A program made the position numbers and the translations under genes. 6,256 nt of DNA from Flavobacteriales bacterium UBA7519. Lineage in GTDB: Bacteria; Bacteroidota; Bacteroidia; Flavobacteriales; Weeksellaceae. The stretch's first letter is position 1. Each line of letters starts with the position of its first letter. The stretch spans positions 513 through 6,768 of the forward strand of contig DLND01000120.1 of NCBI GenBank assembly GCA_002476905.1, given 5' to 3'. This document shows positions 1-5,751 of this stretch, piece by piece. The notes below the pieces were generated by a model that saw only the letters and a list, made by a program, of their open reading frames with translations, searched no databases and was not told the origin of the DNA.

Positions 1-301
1 AGCAGACAAGCAAGCTGCAATCGATGCTCTGAAAAAAATCCAAGGCGTGAAAGATGTTCACGATATGGCGACAGTTACACCAGCTCCTACAGCTGCACCA
101 GTTGAAGTGAATGTGGTAGATGCTGCAGTTCTTCAAAAAGTGAATGATGCTCTTAAAGATATCCCTGGCGTAAAAGCAGAAGATATCAATGGAACTCTTA
201 CACTGACTGGATCTACAACTGCCGCTAACGCAAGAAAAGTGAAAGAATCGGTAGACGCGCTTAAAATTGGAAAATACGATAACAAAATCACAGTTAAATA
301 A
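1..301 (+). CDS. Tandem BON-domain protein, 5' end missing
   Basis: The reading frame is open from the left edge (first full codon at base 2) to TAA at 299-301, so this is the C-terminal 99 residues of a longer protein. The GTG at 47 and the ATG at 65 lie inside the domain and are not believable starts. The visible part holds the end of one BON module (ALKKIQGVKDVHDMATV), a Pro/Ala-rich linker (TPAPTAAP), and one complete BON module from about visible residue 36 to the end, with the typical pattern of helix, IPGV, strand, LTLTGST and helix. BON domains are small alpha/beta modules in periplasmic and some cytoplasmic proteins, thought to bind membranes or ligands. A signal peptide or lipoprotein signal would lie outside the window, so location is unknown. 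The next gene, also with a BON-like domain, starts 6 bases downstream, suggesting one operon. The family call is fairly sure; the function is not. Confidence 0.8.
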   Translation, partial: ADKQAAIDALKKIQGVKDVHDMATVTPAPTAAPVEVNVVDAAVLQKVNDALKDIPGVKAEDINGTLTLTGSTTAANARKVKESVDALKIGKYDNKITVK

Positions 302-307
302 TCACAA

Positions 308-724
308 ATGAGTTTACAAGACAAATATGCAAGTGTAGTCTCTGCAGCTCAGTCAGCAGGACTTTCTGACCTTTCTGTTCAGGAGCAGGACGGCGTTCTT
401 TACATCACAGGAAAGGCTTCTAACAGCGCATCAAAGGATGCTGTATGGAATGCGCTTGGTGCTATTGATTCTTCATACACTGCTACAGATATTAACATTG
501 ACGTTCAGGTTTCTGGTTTGGAAGCTGGAACATCTCTTACTGTTGCTACCGAAGATTCTAATTTGAACATTAGACAGGCACCTTCTACTGAAGCGGCTGT
601 TGTAGGTAAGGCAGCTAAAGGGGAAGTGGTAACTTTAGTAGAACAATCTTCTGACGACTGGTGGAAAATCAAAACTAAAGACGGTGAAGAAGGTTACGCT
701 TATTCCAGATATCTAAAAGCATAA
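308..724 (+). CDS. BON-like plus bacterial SH3 (SH3b) domain protein
   Basis: A complete 138-residue protein. Residues 1-70 resemble a BON module (helix at 5-17, then VQEQDGVLYITGKA, helix at 42-52, then ININ-like final strand DINIDVQV). Residues 77-138 are a bacterial SH3 domain: LNIRQAPSTEAAVVG at 86-100, KGEVVTLVE at 104-112, DWWKIKT at 117-123, and GYAYSRYL at 129-136. Bacterial SH3 domains usually bind peptidoglycan or peptides. The N-terminus (MSLQDKYASV) has no hydrophobic segment, so as read the protein would stay in the cytoplasm. The layout resembles E. coli Kbp/YgaU, a cytoplasmic BON plus LysM protein that binds potassium, with SH3b in place of LysM; that likeness is of architecture only. 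The ATG at 308 follows the previous stop by 6 bases, and no Shine-Dalgarno is seen, as is common in Bacteroidota. The gene ends 21 bases before a strong hairpin terminator. Confidence 0.85.
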   Translation: MSLQDKYASVVSAAQSAGLSDLSVQEQDGVLYITGKASNSASKDAVWNALGAIDSSYTATDINIDVQVSGLEAGTSLTVATEDSNLNIRQAPSTEAAVVGKAAKGEVVTLVEQSSDDWWKIKTKDGEEGYAYSRYLKA

Positions 725-745
725 TTTTTTAGCTTACATAAAATC

Positions 746-771
746 AAAACCTCTGATTGTTCGGAGGTTTT
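746..771. terminator. Bidirectional rho-independent terminator
   Basis: Bases 746-756 pair with 761-771 around the loop TTGT. The core is CCTCTGA against TCGGAGG with one G-T pair, flanked by AAAA on the left and TTTT on the right, with the T run continuing to 773. The A run on one side and T run on the other make it work in both directions. It lies between the BON/SH3 gene (+, stop at 724) and the glycosyltransferase gene (-, stop at 788), so it can end both transcripts. Confidence 0.85.
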
Positions 772-787
772 TTAGTTTTTATTTGCT

Positions 788-1756
788 TTAATACAGCACT
801 TCTTTCGTAATAATACTTTCAATATTATCCGGATAATCTACTTTTATTATCTTTTCAGAATTGATCCAGTCCCGGATTTTCGCAGGATCAAGCCTGTCAG
901 AATTGGCGACACCCATTTTCTGAAGCGCAAAAGCATTACATTCCTGCTCATATTGGTTTTCTATAGGAATCACGAATAATTTCTTATTCATAAACAGAGC
1001 TTCGGCGGGTGTTTCAAAACCAGCATTGCAGAGAATTCCTTCGCAGGATTCAAATAATTCAAGATATTTTAACTCATCAATAGGAAAAATCTCAACATTC
1101 CTGAATTTCTGAATCTGTTTGGCGTATTTGGAAAAAACCTTCCATTCCACATCGATCCTTGTTAGTACATTTGTTATAACCTCATCGGAAAAACTCGGGA
1201 GATATACCAAATAATGGCCCTTTTTATCCGGATTCAGTTTTCTGATTTTTTGTCTGATGACAGGTTTCTTGATGCTTGGGTTATAATTATCGAAGTGGAA
1301 CCCGATTTTTTTATCACATGGCACATAATGTTTCATAATAAAATCTCCCAACCAATCTTTCTTATCGGGCTTTGGGGTTTCTTTAAACGTTAATGATGCC
1401 TGGTGGCTCAGTTCTATGATCGGCAGATTTTTTAGTTTAGCCGTCCATCCCGTCAGTGGTTCAAAATCATTAATAATTAAATCATAAGCGGTCAGATCCA
1501 TATCTTTAATAACTTTTGCAGCCTTGCAAAAATTGTTCTGAAACAATGTTTTTTTATAAGAAAGTCCCCCAGTTTTATTATATAACAGGGAGATGCCTTT
1601 AAATCGGAAATCAATGTCGAAATCCGACTTCAACTGGGTCTGATGACCACTGATCAGCGTATCTACCAAGGCGTGCTTCTTTAGAATAGGGATAATTTCC
1701 TGAGCTCTGGCAAGATGTCCGTTCCCTGTACCTTGGAAGGCATATAATATTTTCAT
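788..1756 (-). CDS. GT-B fold glycosyltransferase, MurG/UGT-like
   Basis: A complete 322-residue protein with the features of a GT-B glycosyltransferase. The N-terminal half opens with MKILYAFQGTGNGHLARAQE, whose GTGNGH loop matches the glycine-rich acceptor-side loop of MurG-type enzymes. The C-terminal half carries the nucleotide-sugar donor signature at about 240-275: GILCNAGFETPAEAL, then FVIPIENQYEQECNA, equivalent to the gG.GS..EAl, P...EQ..NA pattern in MurG and UDP-glucuronosyl-type transferases. It resembles, from memory, the uncharacterised family named after Methanocaldococcus MJ1255. There is no signal peptide or membrane helix, so it probably works at the inner face of the membrane. 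The phosphoesterase gene lies 76 bases upstream on the same strand with no terminator or promoter seen between, so the two are probably one operon. Donor and acceptor cannot be told from sequence; a lipid acceptor is a reasonable guess. Confidence 0.82.
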   Translation of the reverse strand: MKILYAFQGTGNGHLARAQEIIPILKKHALVDTLISGHQTQLKSDFDIDFRFKGISLLYNKTGGLSYKKTLFQNNFCKAAKVIKDMDLTAYDLIINDFEPLTGWTAKLKNLPIIELSHQASLTFKETPKPDKKDWLGDFIMKHYVPCDKKIGFHFDNYNPSIKKPVIRQKIRKLNPDKKGHYLVYLPSFSDEVITNVLTRIDVEWKVFSKYAKQIQKFRNVEIFPIDELKYLELFESCEGILCNAGFETPAEALFMNKKLFVIPIENQYEQECNAFALQKMGVANSDRLDPAKIRDWINSEKIIKVDYPDNIESIITKEVLY

Positions 1757-1832
1757 CGGTGATTCTATTTTTCAATTTAGCATAAAGTCCCCAACCTATT
1801 TTTTAATTTTTCTGCGTTTGCTTTAAAATTAT

Positions 1833-2657
1833 TTACGCAAGCTGAGTCACTATTTTCATTAAATCTTTGCTGTCTATTTTCTTAAACTCATCTGTTTCTT
1901 CATTTTTTAAAGTGTTTTTCTCATCCTCATAAACAAACAGGCTCCACTCGCCCCCATTATATTCCAAAGCCGTAAGGTTTTCAACCCAATCACCGGAATT
2001 CATGTATATACATTTTCCTTTTTTGTTAGTCACTTCCCTGATCTGTGGCTGATGGATATGTCCGCAGATCACATAATCAAAATGATTTTCGATAGCGAGT
2101 TCGGAAGCTGTCAGTTCAAAATCACCAATGTATTTCACAGCTTTTTTGACATTATTTTTGATTTTTTTTGAAAAAGAATATTTCTCTCTTCCGATCTTTT
2201 CCAGAAACCAATTCACCAAATTATTAATTGCTATGAGTAAATCATAACCTTTCCCACCAAGCTTGGCAATCCATTTAGAATGCTGGACAGATGCATCAAA
2301 AGCATCTCCGTGAAAGATCCAAGCCTTTTTATCTCCCAATTTCAAAACGTGCTTGTTGCAAAGCTTTAGTTTTCCCAGTTCGAAATCTGTAAAATTCCGG
2401 AACGCCTCATCGTGATTTCCCGTGATGTAAAATACTTCTGACTCTTTCGTCGCAAATGAAATCAATTTCTTGACAACCTTCAGATGTGATTTAGGAAAAT
2501 AGGATTTCTTAAACTGCCAGATATCGATGATATCTCCGTTCAGGATCAGTGTTTTAGGCTGAATGGAATTGAGGTAATGCAACAGTTCCTTAGCTTTGCA
2601 GCCATAAGTCCCAAGGTGCAGATCAGAAATGATAACGATTTCCACCTCTCTTTTCAT
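1833..2657 (-). CDS. LpxH-related calcineurin-like metallophosphoesterase
   Basis: A complete 274-residue protein of the calcineurin-like phosphoesterase superfamily, in the group annotated as UDP-2,3-diacylglucosamine diphosphatase. All metal-binding motifs are visible: SDLHLG with Asp12 and His14, NGDIID with Asp42, GNHD at 80-83, HGD at 116-118, and GHIH at 199-202, followed by NSGDW at 220-224. True LpxH hydrolyses UDP-2,3-diacylglucosamine to lipid X in lipid A synthesis, but to my knowledge it has GNRD in the third motif. GNHD here, with HGDAFDASVQHSKWIAKLGG after the fourth motif, fits the LpxH paralogue group (LpxH2-like), whose substrate is uncertain. I therefore give no lpxH symbol. 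No membrane segment is evident; a basic helical part at about 153-176 could bind membrane. It is the first gene of a probable two-gene operon with the glycosyltransferase, which favours a role in an envelope lipid or glycolipid. Confidence 0.85.
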   Translation of the reverse strand: MKREVEIVIISDLHLGTYGCKAKELLHYLNSIQPKTLILNGDIIDIWQFKKSYFPKSHLKVVKKLISFATKESEVFYITGNHDEAFRNFTDFELGKLKLCNKHVLKLGDKKAWIFHGDAFDASVQHSKWIAKLGGKGYDLLIAINNLVNWFLEKIGREKYSFSKKIKNNVKKAVKYIGDFELTASELAIENHFDYVICGHIHQPQIREVTNKKGKCIYMNSGDWVENLTALEYNGGEWSLFVYEDEKNTLKNEETDEFKKIDSKDLMKIVTQLA

Positions 2658-2815
2658 AAACCGGTTGATGCTGATTTCATTAGCTATCAGATTTGTACAA
2701 AGAACGGCTTCTAATGTAAACTATGCGTGAATGTTATTTTATTTTTGATGTCTCAAAATAGCTGCTTTACTGAATTGTGCTTAATATTAACTTAAAAAAT
2801 AAGCGGTTATTCTCC

Positions 2816-2843
2816 CAAAAATATTAGTTTTGTTCAGTTTCAA
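2816..2843 (-). promoter_or_regulatory. Candidate Bacteroidota promoter for phosphoesterase operon
   Basis: Read on the minus strand, TATTTTTG (2823-2816) fits the Bacteroidota -7 consensus TAnnTTTG. A TTG (2843-2841) lies upstream with a 17-base spacer, at the short end of the usual range. Transcription would begin some 150 bases before the phosphoesterase start. The match is to a short AT-rich consensus and could arise by chance in this sequence. Confidence 0.35.
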
Positions 2844-2920
2844 TATTATCACGATTTATATCGCTGAGATTTAACACGGAGCTTGTATTTAAACTGAAAC
2901 TGCTTAATTATAAATAGATT

Positions 2921-2942
2921 AAAATTTGTACACATTGTGTTC
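2921..2942 (+). promoter_or_regulatory. Possible symporter promoter and operator palindrome
   Basis: AAAATTTG at 2921-2928 is one base from the TAnnTTTG -7 consensus and ends 40 bases before the symporter ATG, a typical distance for flavobacterial genes. No TTG stands at the right distance upstream (a CTG is at 2900-2902). It runs into GTACACATTGTGTTC (2928-2942), an almost perfect palindrome whose core ACACA-T-TGTGT is exact. A dyad placed over the expected transcription start is where a repressor could bind. This is a weak call on position and symmetry only. Confidence 0.25.
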
Positions 2943-2968
2943 AAAAACATTAAATTATATAGAAAGTT

Positions 2969-4204
2969 ATGAAAGGTCAGAATAAACTGTTTTTCGCAAT
3001 TATTATTTCTTTGGTTTTAGGTGTAATCCTAGGCGGCATCGTACATACCAATAATCCGGATTCCGCAGAAGAATTTGCCAAAAACATAAAGTTGCTGGGA
3101 ACGGTTTTTATCCGTCTTATTCAGATGATTATTGCGCCACTGGTTTTCTCTACACTGGTTGTAGGGATTGCAAAAATGGGCGATATTAAAATGGTGGGAC
3201 GTGTTGGGACAAAGGCGATGCTTTGGTTTATCAGTGCATCTTTGGTATCGCTGACGATAGGTTTGGCTTTGGTCAATTGGCTGGAACCTGGTCACGTTAC
3301 TAAATTACCAATTCAAGATGCAGCATCCGCTTCGGAAATTGTGAGCAACAGTAAAGGATTCTCTATGGAAGATTTTGTAAAACATATCATTCCGAAAAGT
3401 TTATTTGAAGCGTTTGCAACGAATGAAGTGTTGCAGATTGTGGTTTTCTCTGTGATGTTTGGCATTGCTTTATCGGCGATGGGAGAAGAGTATGCGAAGC
3501 CAGTTATCAAAGGTCTGGACATTGTGTCTCACGCCATTCTGAAAATGGTGGGTTATATTATGTGGGTTGCGCCTCTGGGTGTTTTCGGGGCAATTTCTGC
3601 AGTAGTTGCAACGAATGGATTTGAGATTTTCAAAGTCTATGCGATTTATCTTAGAGATTTCTTCTTTGCATTGGCTGTTCTTTGGGCGGTTTTACTTTTG
3701 GTTGGATATATGATTCTCGGCAAACGCCTTTTCGAATTGTTGAGAAGAATAAAAGAGCCTTTGTTAATTGCATTTTCCACCACAAGTTCCGAAGCGGTTT
3801 TTCCAAAGCTGGTAGAAGAACTAGAAAGATTTGGTTGCAACAACAGGATTGTTTCTTTCATTTTGCCTTTGGGATATTCCTTCAATCTGGACGGCAGTAT
3901 GATGTATATGACCTTTGCTTCGATTTTCATTGCACAGATTTATGGAATTGATATGCCTTTGGGACAACAAATCATAATGCTTTTGGTTCTGATGTTGACG
4001 AGCAAAGGAATCGCTGGTGTACCAAGAGCAAGTTTAGTAATCATAGTAGCAGCTTGCGGAATGTTTGATATTCCTGTTGAGGGAATTGCCTTGATTTTAC
4101 CAATAGACCATTTCTGCGATATGGGAAGAAGTATGACGAATGTTTTGGGTAATGCTTTGGCGACTTCTGCTGTGAGTAAGTGGGAAGGGCAATTGGAGAG
4201 CTAG
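2969..4204 (+). CDS. Dicarboxylate/amino acid:cation symporter (DAACS family)
   Basis: A complete 411-residue inner-membrane transporter of the sodium/proton:dicarboxylate family (GltP, DctA, archaeal GltPh). It imports acidic amino acids or C4-dicarboxylates by elevator movement, usually as a trimer. Visible parts are a first membrane helix at 8-25, a second at 42-68, a third at 84-104, hairpin 1 with the serine-rich AFSTTSSEAVFPKL (268-281), helix 7 with NLDGS (306-310, the NMDGT motif of GltPh), and hairpin 2 with SKGIAGVP (345-352). Helix 8 has CDMGRSMTNVLGN (383-395). Arg387 corresponds to the GltPh arginine that binds the substrate side-chain carboxylate, so an acidic substrate is likely. 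Asn395 sits where GltPh has a sodium-binding Asp; E. coli proton-coupled GltP, as I recall, also has Asn there. Whether the substrate is glutamate, aspartate or succinate cannot be decided. The ATG at 2969 gives a normal N-terminus. The gene stands alone. Confidence 0.93.
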   Translation: MKGQNKLFFAIIISLVLGVILGGIVHTNNPDSAEEFAKNIKLLGTVFIRLIQMIIAPLVFSTLVVGIAKMGDIKMVGRVGTKAMLWFISASLVSLTIGLALVNWLEPGHVTKLPIQDAASASEIVSNSKGFSMEDFVKHIIPKSLFEAFATNEVLQIVVFSVMFGIALSAMGEEYAKPVIKGLDIVSHAILKMVGYIMWVAPLGVFGAISAVVATNGFEIFKVYAIYLRDFFFALAVLWAVLLLVGYMILGKRLFELLRRIKEPLLIAFSTTSSEAVFPKLVEELERFGCNNRIVSFILPLGYSFNLDGSMMYMTFASIFIAQIYGIDMPLGQQIIMLLVLMLTSKGIAGVPRASLVIIVAACGMFDIPVEGIALILPIDHFCDMGRSMTNVLGNALATSAVSKWEGQLES

Positions 4205-4236
4205 ATATTTATTGTACAATTAAAAAACAGGATTTA

Positions 4237-4281
4237 GTTATTCCGGAGGAATCTAAACTTTTGAAATTCTTTCAGAATGAC
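4237..4281. repeat. Imperfect palindromic intergenic repeat
   Basis: Arms of 18 bases (4237-4254 and 4264-4281) enclose the 9-base loop AAACTTTTG. Comparing the left arm with the reverse complement of the right gives 13 identities of 18, and all five differences are transitions. In the plus-strand RNA three of these are G-U pairs and two are C-A mismatches. Read on the minus strand, GTCATTCTGAAAGAATTT resembles the CATTCTGA..GAATCT palindromes that I recall as scattered between genes in many bacteria. It may help end symporter transcripts. Confidence 0.6.
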
Positions 4282-4324
4282 AAAATTATGTTTCGTAGCC
4301 AAAACTAGATCCAAAGGCAAAACC

Positions 4325-4442
4325 GCTTAGCCCTGATGGGAACGGCATCCTTTTTTGTGATTGCGGGGAAAGTTACTCATGATTGCTACACTTCGTTCGC
4401 AATGACAAAAAAGATATAGTGGACAGCAGGTTCCCGGCTCCA
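4325..4442 (+). ncRNA. Candidate structured RNA element, possibly Flavo-1-like
   Basis: A nested set of pairings closes this segment. AGCC (4329-4332) pairs with GGCT (4436-4439), and GGGAAC (4338-4343) with GTTCCC (4430-4435). Bases 4351-4364 pair with 4399-4412 over 14 positions with a single G-G mismatch. ATC (4347-4349) can pair with GAT (4413-4415). The single-stranded pieces CTGAT and ATAGTGGACAGCAG, together with GGCATCC, match from memory an element repeated between genes in many flavobacterial genomes. I suspect it is the Rfam Flavo-1 RNA, a family of unknown function, but I cannot verify this. The ends are set by pairing and are approximate. The plus orientation is assumed from the remembered consensus. 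The function could be an RNA, a transcription barrier, or a mobile repeat. Confidence 0.5.
4381..4407. repeat. REP-like palindrome in the loop of the RNA element
   Basis: GATTGC at 4381-4386 and GCAATGAC at 4399-4406 enclose a TACACTTCGTTC loop. On the minus strand it reads GTCATTGCGAACGAAGTG followed by TAGCAATC, which I recall as a very common palindromic repeat between genes in diverse bacteria. It lies in the apical part of the candidate structured RNA. TGATTGC occurs twice here (4358-4364 and 4380-4386), so the right arm has two possible partners. Confidence 0.5.
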
Positions 4443-4452
4443 AAATATATCA

Positions 4453-4486
4453 TTAGAGATTAGAAGTAAGGTTTTAGAGGTTAGAA
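4453..4486. repeat. Short degenerate TTAGA-type direct repeat
   Basis: TTAGAGATTAGAA (4453-4465) and TTAGAGGTTAGAA (4474-4486) match at 12 of 13 positions with a period of 21 bases. Each unit holds two copies of TTAGA. Tracts of this kind occur, as I recall, between genes in flavobacteria; no function is known to me. Confidence 0.5.
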
Positions 4487-4576
4487 TTTTAAAATTTATT
4501 AACTGATGAACTAATAATTGATAAACACCACTCAAACTGCCGAAAATCATCAGGATAGATAAAATCACAAATCCTA

Positions 4577-4611
4577 TTGATTCTAAATTAATTTTAAAAT
4601 CCTTAAATTTG
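4577..4611 (+). promoter_or_regulatory. Probable Bacteroidota-type promoter of mrp
   Basis: TAAATTTG at 4604-4611 matches the TAnnTTTG -7 consensus exactly and lies 26 bases before the mrp ATG, leaving a short leader of about 20 bases. The nearest upstream TTG (4577-4579) has a spacer of 24 bases, slightly long for the -33 element. The -7 call is reasonable; the -33 call is weak. It should drive both mrp and the nfu-type gene. Confidence 0.5.
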
Positions 4612-4637
4612 TAGTCACTATTAAGAATCAAAATTTT

Positions 4638-5744
4638 ATGCTGACGAAATCAAAAGTTCAGGATTTTCTGAAAGAGATAGAAGTGGATGACCTGGTAAGC
4701 AATTTTCAGGTCATGGGTGATGATGTATATATTGATATGACTGCCCACTCGCCTGCTATGCACGAGAAAAAAAAGTTAGAAGTCGCTATGAAGCAGGCTT
4801 TCGCTTCAGAGTTTGGGGAAAATATCAATTTGAAATTGAAAATCACTTCTCCTGAGCCGCCTGCAACGCCGCCAACCAATGAAATCAAAGGAAAACAAAT
4901 CCCGGGGATCCAAAATATCATTGCGATTGCTTCAGGAAAAGGTGGTGTAGGAAAATCTACTGTTGCTGCAAACTTGGCGGTAACGTTGGCTAAAATGGGA
5001 TTCAAAGTCGGACTTTTGGACGCAGATATCTACGGACCGTCTGTCCCTACAATGCTGGACACAGAAGGTCAAAAACCAATTTCTGTGGAAGTAAATGGCA
5101 GAAACCTGATGAAACCTATCGAGAATTATGGCGTAAAAATGTTGTCCATCGGCTATTTCTCAGGAGCTAATCAAGCGGTAGTTTGGAGAGGGCCAATGGC
5201 TTCTAAAGCATTGAACCAAATGCTTCGTGATGCGGACTGGGGCGAATTGGATTTTCTTTTGATTGACCTTCCACCAGGAACTGGCGACATTCATTTATCT
5301 ATCATTCAGGAAGTTCCGGTAACCGGAGCTGTGATTGTGAGTACGCCTCAACACGTTGCATTAGCAGATGTGAGAAAGGGAATTGCAATGTTCAACATGG
5401 AAAGCATCAACATTCCTGTTTTGGGATTGATAGAAAATATGGCGTACTTCACACCAGAAGAATTACCAGATAATAAGTACTATATCTTTGGAAAACAAGG
5501 TGCTCAGTTTATGGCAGAAGATCTTGGAATTCCGGTTTTGGGAGAGATTCCTTTGATTCAAAGTATCCGAGAAGCTGGAGATGTAGGAAGACCGGCTGCA
5601 TTGCAGGAAAATTCGAAAATATCTGATATCTATACCAAAACTGCTCAGAATATGATTGAAAGTCTAGTAGAAAGAAATAAAAATCTGCCAGCAACAGAAG
5701 CTGTAAAAATTACGACTATGGCAGGCTGCTCGCCAAAGAAATAA
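4638..5744 (+). CDS. mrp: Mrp/NBP35-family Fe-S carrier P-loop ATPase
   Basis: A complete 368-residue cytoplasmic protein (Mrp, also called ApbC) that binds and passes on iron-sulfur clusters in an ATP-dependent way. Residues 1-70 are a diverged MIP18/DUF59-like domain without cysteine, followed by a Pro-rich linker (SPEPPATPP). The ATPase domain has the deviant Walker A SGKGGVGKST (99-108, with signature Lys101), DADIYGPS (128-135), WRGPMASKAL (183-192), and Walker B LLIDLPPGTGD (207-217). After IENMAYF (265-271), where many Mrp proteins have the cluster-binding CxxC, this one has TPEELPDNKYYIFG (272-285). Its only cysteine is Cys364 in the tail ITTMAGCSPKK. I recall the same replacement and tail in other Bacteroidota homologues, so it is probably normal for this lineage. 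Tandem TAA stops follow (5742-5747), then the nfu-type gene 7 bases after the first stop, making an operon for Fe-S assembly. Confidence 0.93.
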   Translation: MLTKSKVQDFLKEIEVDDLVSNFQVMGDDVYIDMTAHSPAMHEKKKLEVAMKQAFASEFGENINLKLKITSPEPPATPPTNEIKGKQIPGIQNIIAIASGKGGVGKSTVAANLAVTLAKMGFKVGLLDADIYGPSVPTMLDTEGQKPISVEVNGRNLMKPIENYGVKMLSIGYFSGANQAVVWRGPMASKALNQMLRDADWGELDFLLIDLPPGTGDIHLSIIQEVPVTGAVIVSTPQHVALADVRKGIAMFNMESINIPVLGLIENMAYFTPEELPDNKYYIFGKQGAQFMAEDLGIPVLGEIPLIQSIREAGDVGRPAALQENSKISDIYTKTAQNMIESLVERNKNLPATEAVKITTMAGCSPKK

Positions 5745-5751
5745 TAAATTT

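Larger units (their letters stand above)
2658..2968. other. Divergent intergenic region with promoters
   Basis: This 311-base AT-rich region lies between the starts of the phosphoesterase (-) and the symporter (+) and shows no gene. It contains a minus-strand -7 box at 2816-2823 and a plus-strand match TAGTTTTG at 2825-2832 with no clear -33 partner. The 9-mer ATTTGTACA occurs at 2691-2699 and again at 2924-2932, at similar distances from the two start codons. The first copy belongs to the palindrome TTTGTACAAA (2692-2701). An 8-base inverted repeat, CAGTTTCA at 2835-2842 and TGAAACTG at 2895-2902, encloses 52 bases. No tRNA or riboswitch is recognised. Confidence 0.7.
4205..4637. other. 433-base non-coding region rich in inverted repeats
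   Basis: No believable gene lies between the symporter and mrp. After the symporter stop comes a 10-base palindrome, ATTGTACAAT (4211-4220), without a T run. Then come an imperfect long palindrome (4237-4281), a likely structured RNA element (about 4325-4442) with a second palindrome in its loop, a degenerate TTAGA-type direct repeat (4453-4486), an AT-rich stretch, and the mrp promoter. There is no standard rho-independent terminator for the symporter; the palindromes may serve instead. Confidence 0.75.

Noticed and set aside
47..301. The GTG at 47 as the start of a complete small BON protein
   Set aside because: The frame is open to the window edge and the codons before 47 encode a helix that belongs to the BON module, so the gene is truncated by the window, not short.
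2825..2832. TAGTTTTG as the symporter promoter
   Set aside because: It fits the -7 consensus but has no TTG at a suitable distance upstream and would leave a leader of about 130 bases; it is mentioned only within the intergenic description.
3646..3951. Open frames on both strands inside the symporter gene
   Set aside because: They overlap conserved symporter coding sequence (hairpin 1 and helix 7), have no recognisable domain, and are shadows in other frames.
4211..4220. Palindrome ATTGTACAAT as a symporter terminator
   Set aside because: It is a simple AT-rich dyad with no loop and no following T run, so a rho-independent terminator is not supported.
4325..4442. CRISPR array or retron-type reading of the repeat region
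   Set aside because: There are no regularly spaced direct repeats with unique spacers, and no reverse transcriptase or cas gene is nearby.
4386..4631. An 81-codon minus-strand open frame with a hydrophobic stretch
   Set aside because: It runs through the TTAGA repeat and into the structured element, its first codons overlap the mrp promoter, no family is recognised, and its composition fits translated AT-rich non-coding DNA. A small membrane protein cannot be fully excluded.
4706..5005. A 99-codon minus-strand open frame inside mrp
   Set aside because: It is the complement of the conserved Walker A region of mrp and shows no independent coding signal.
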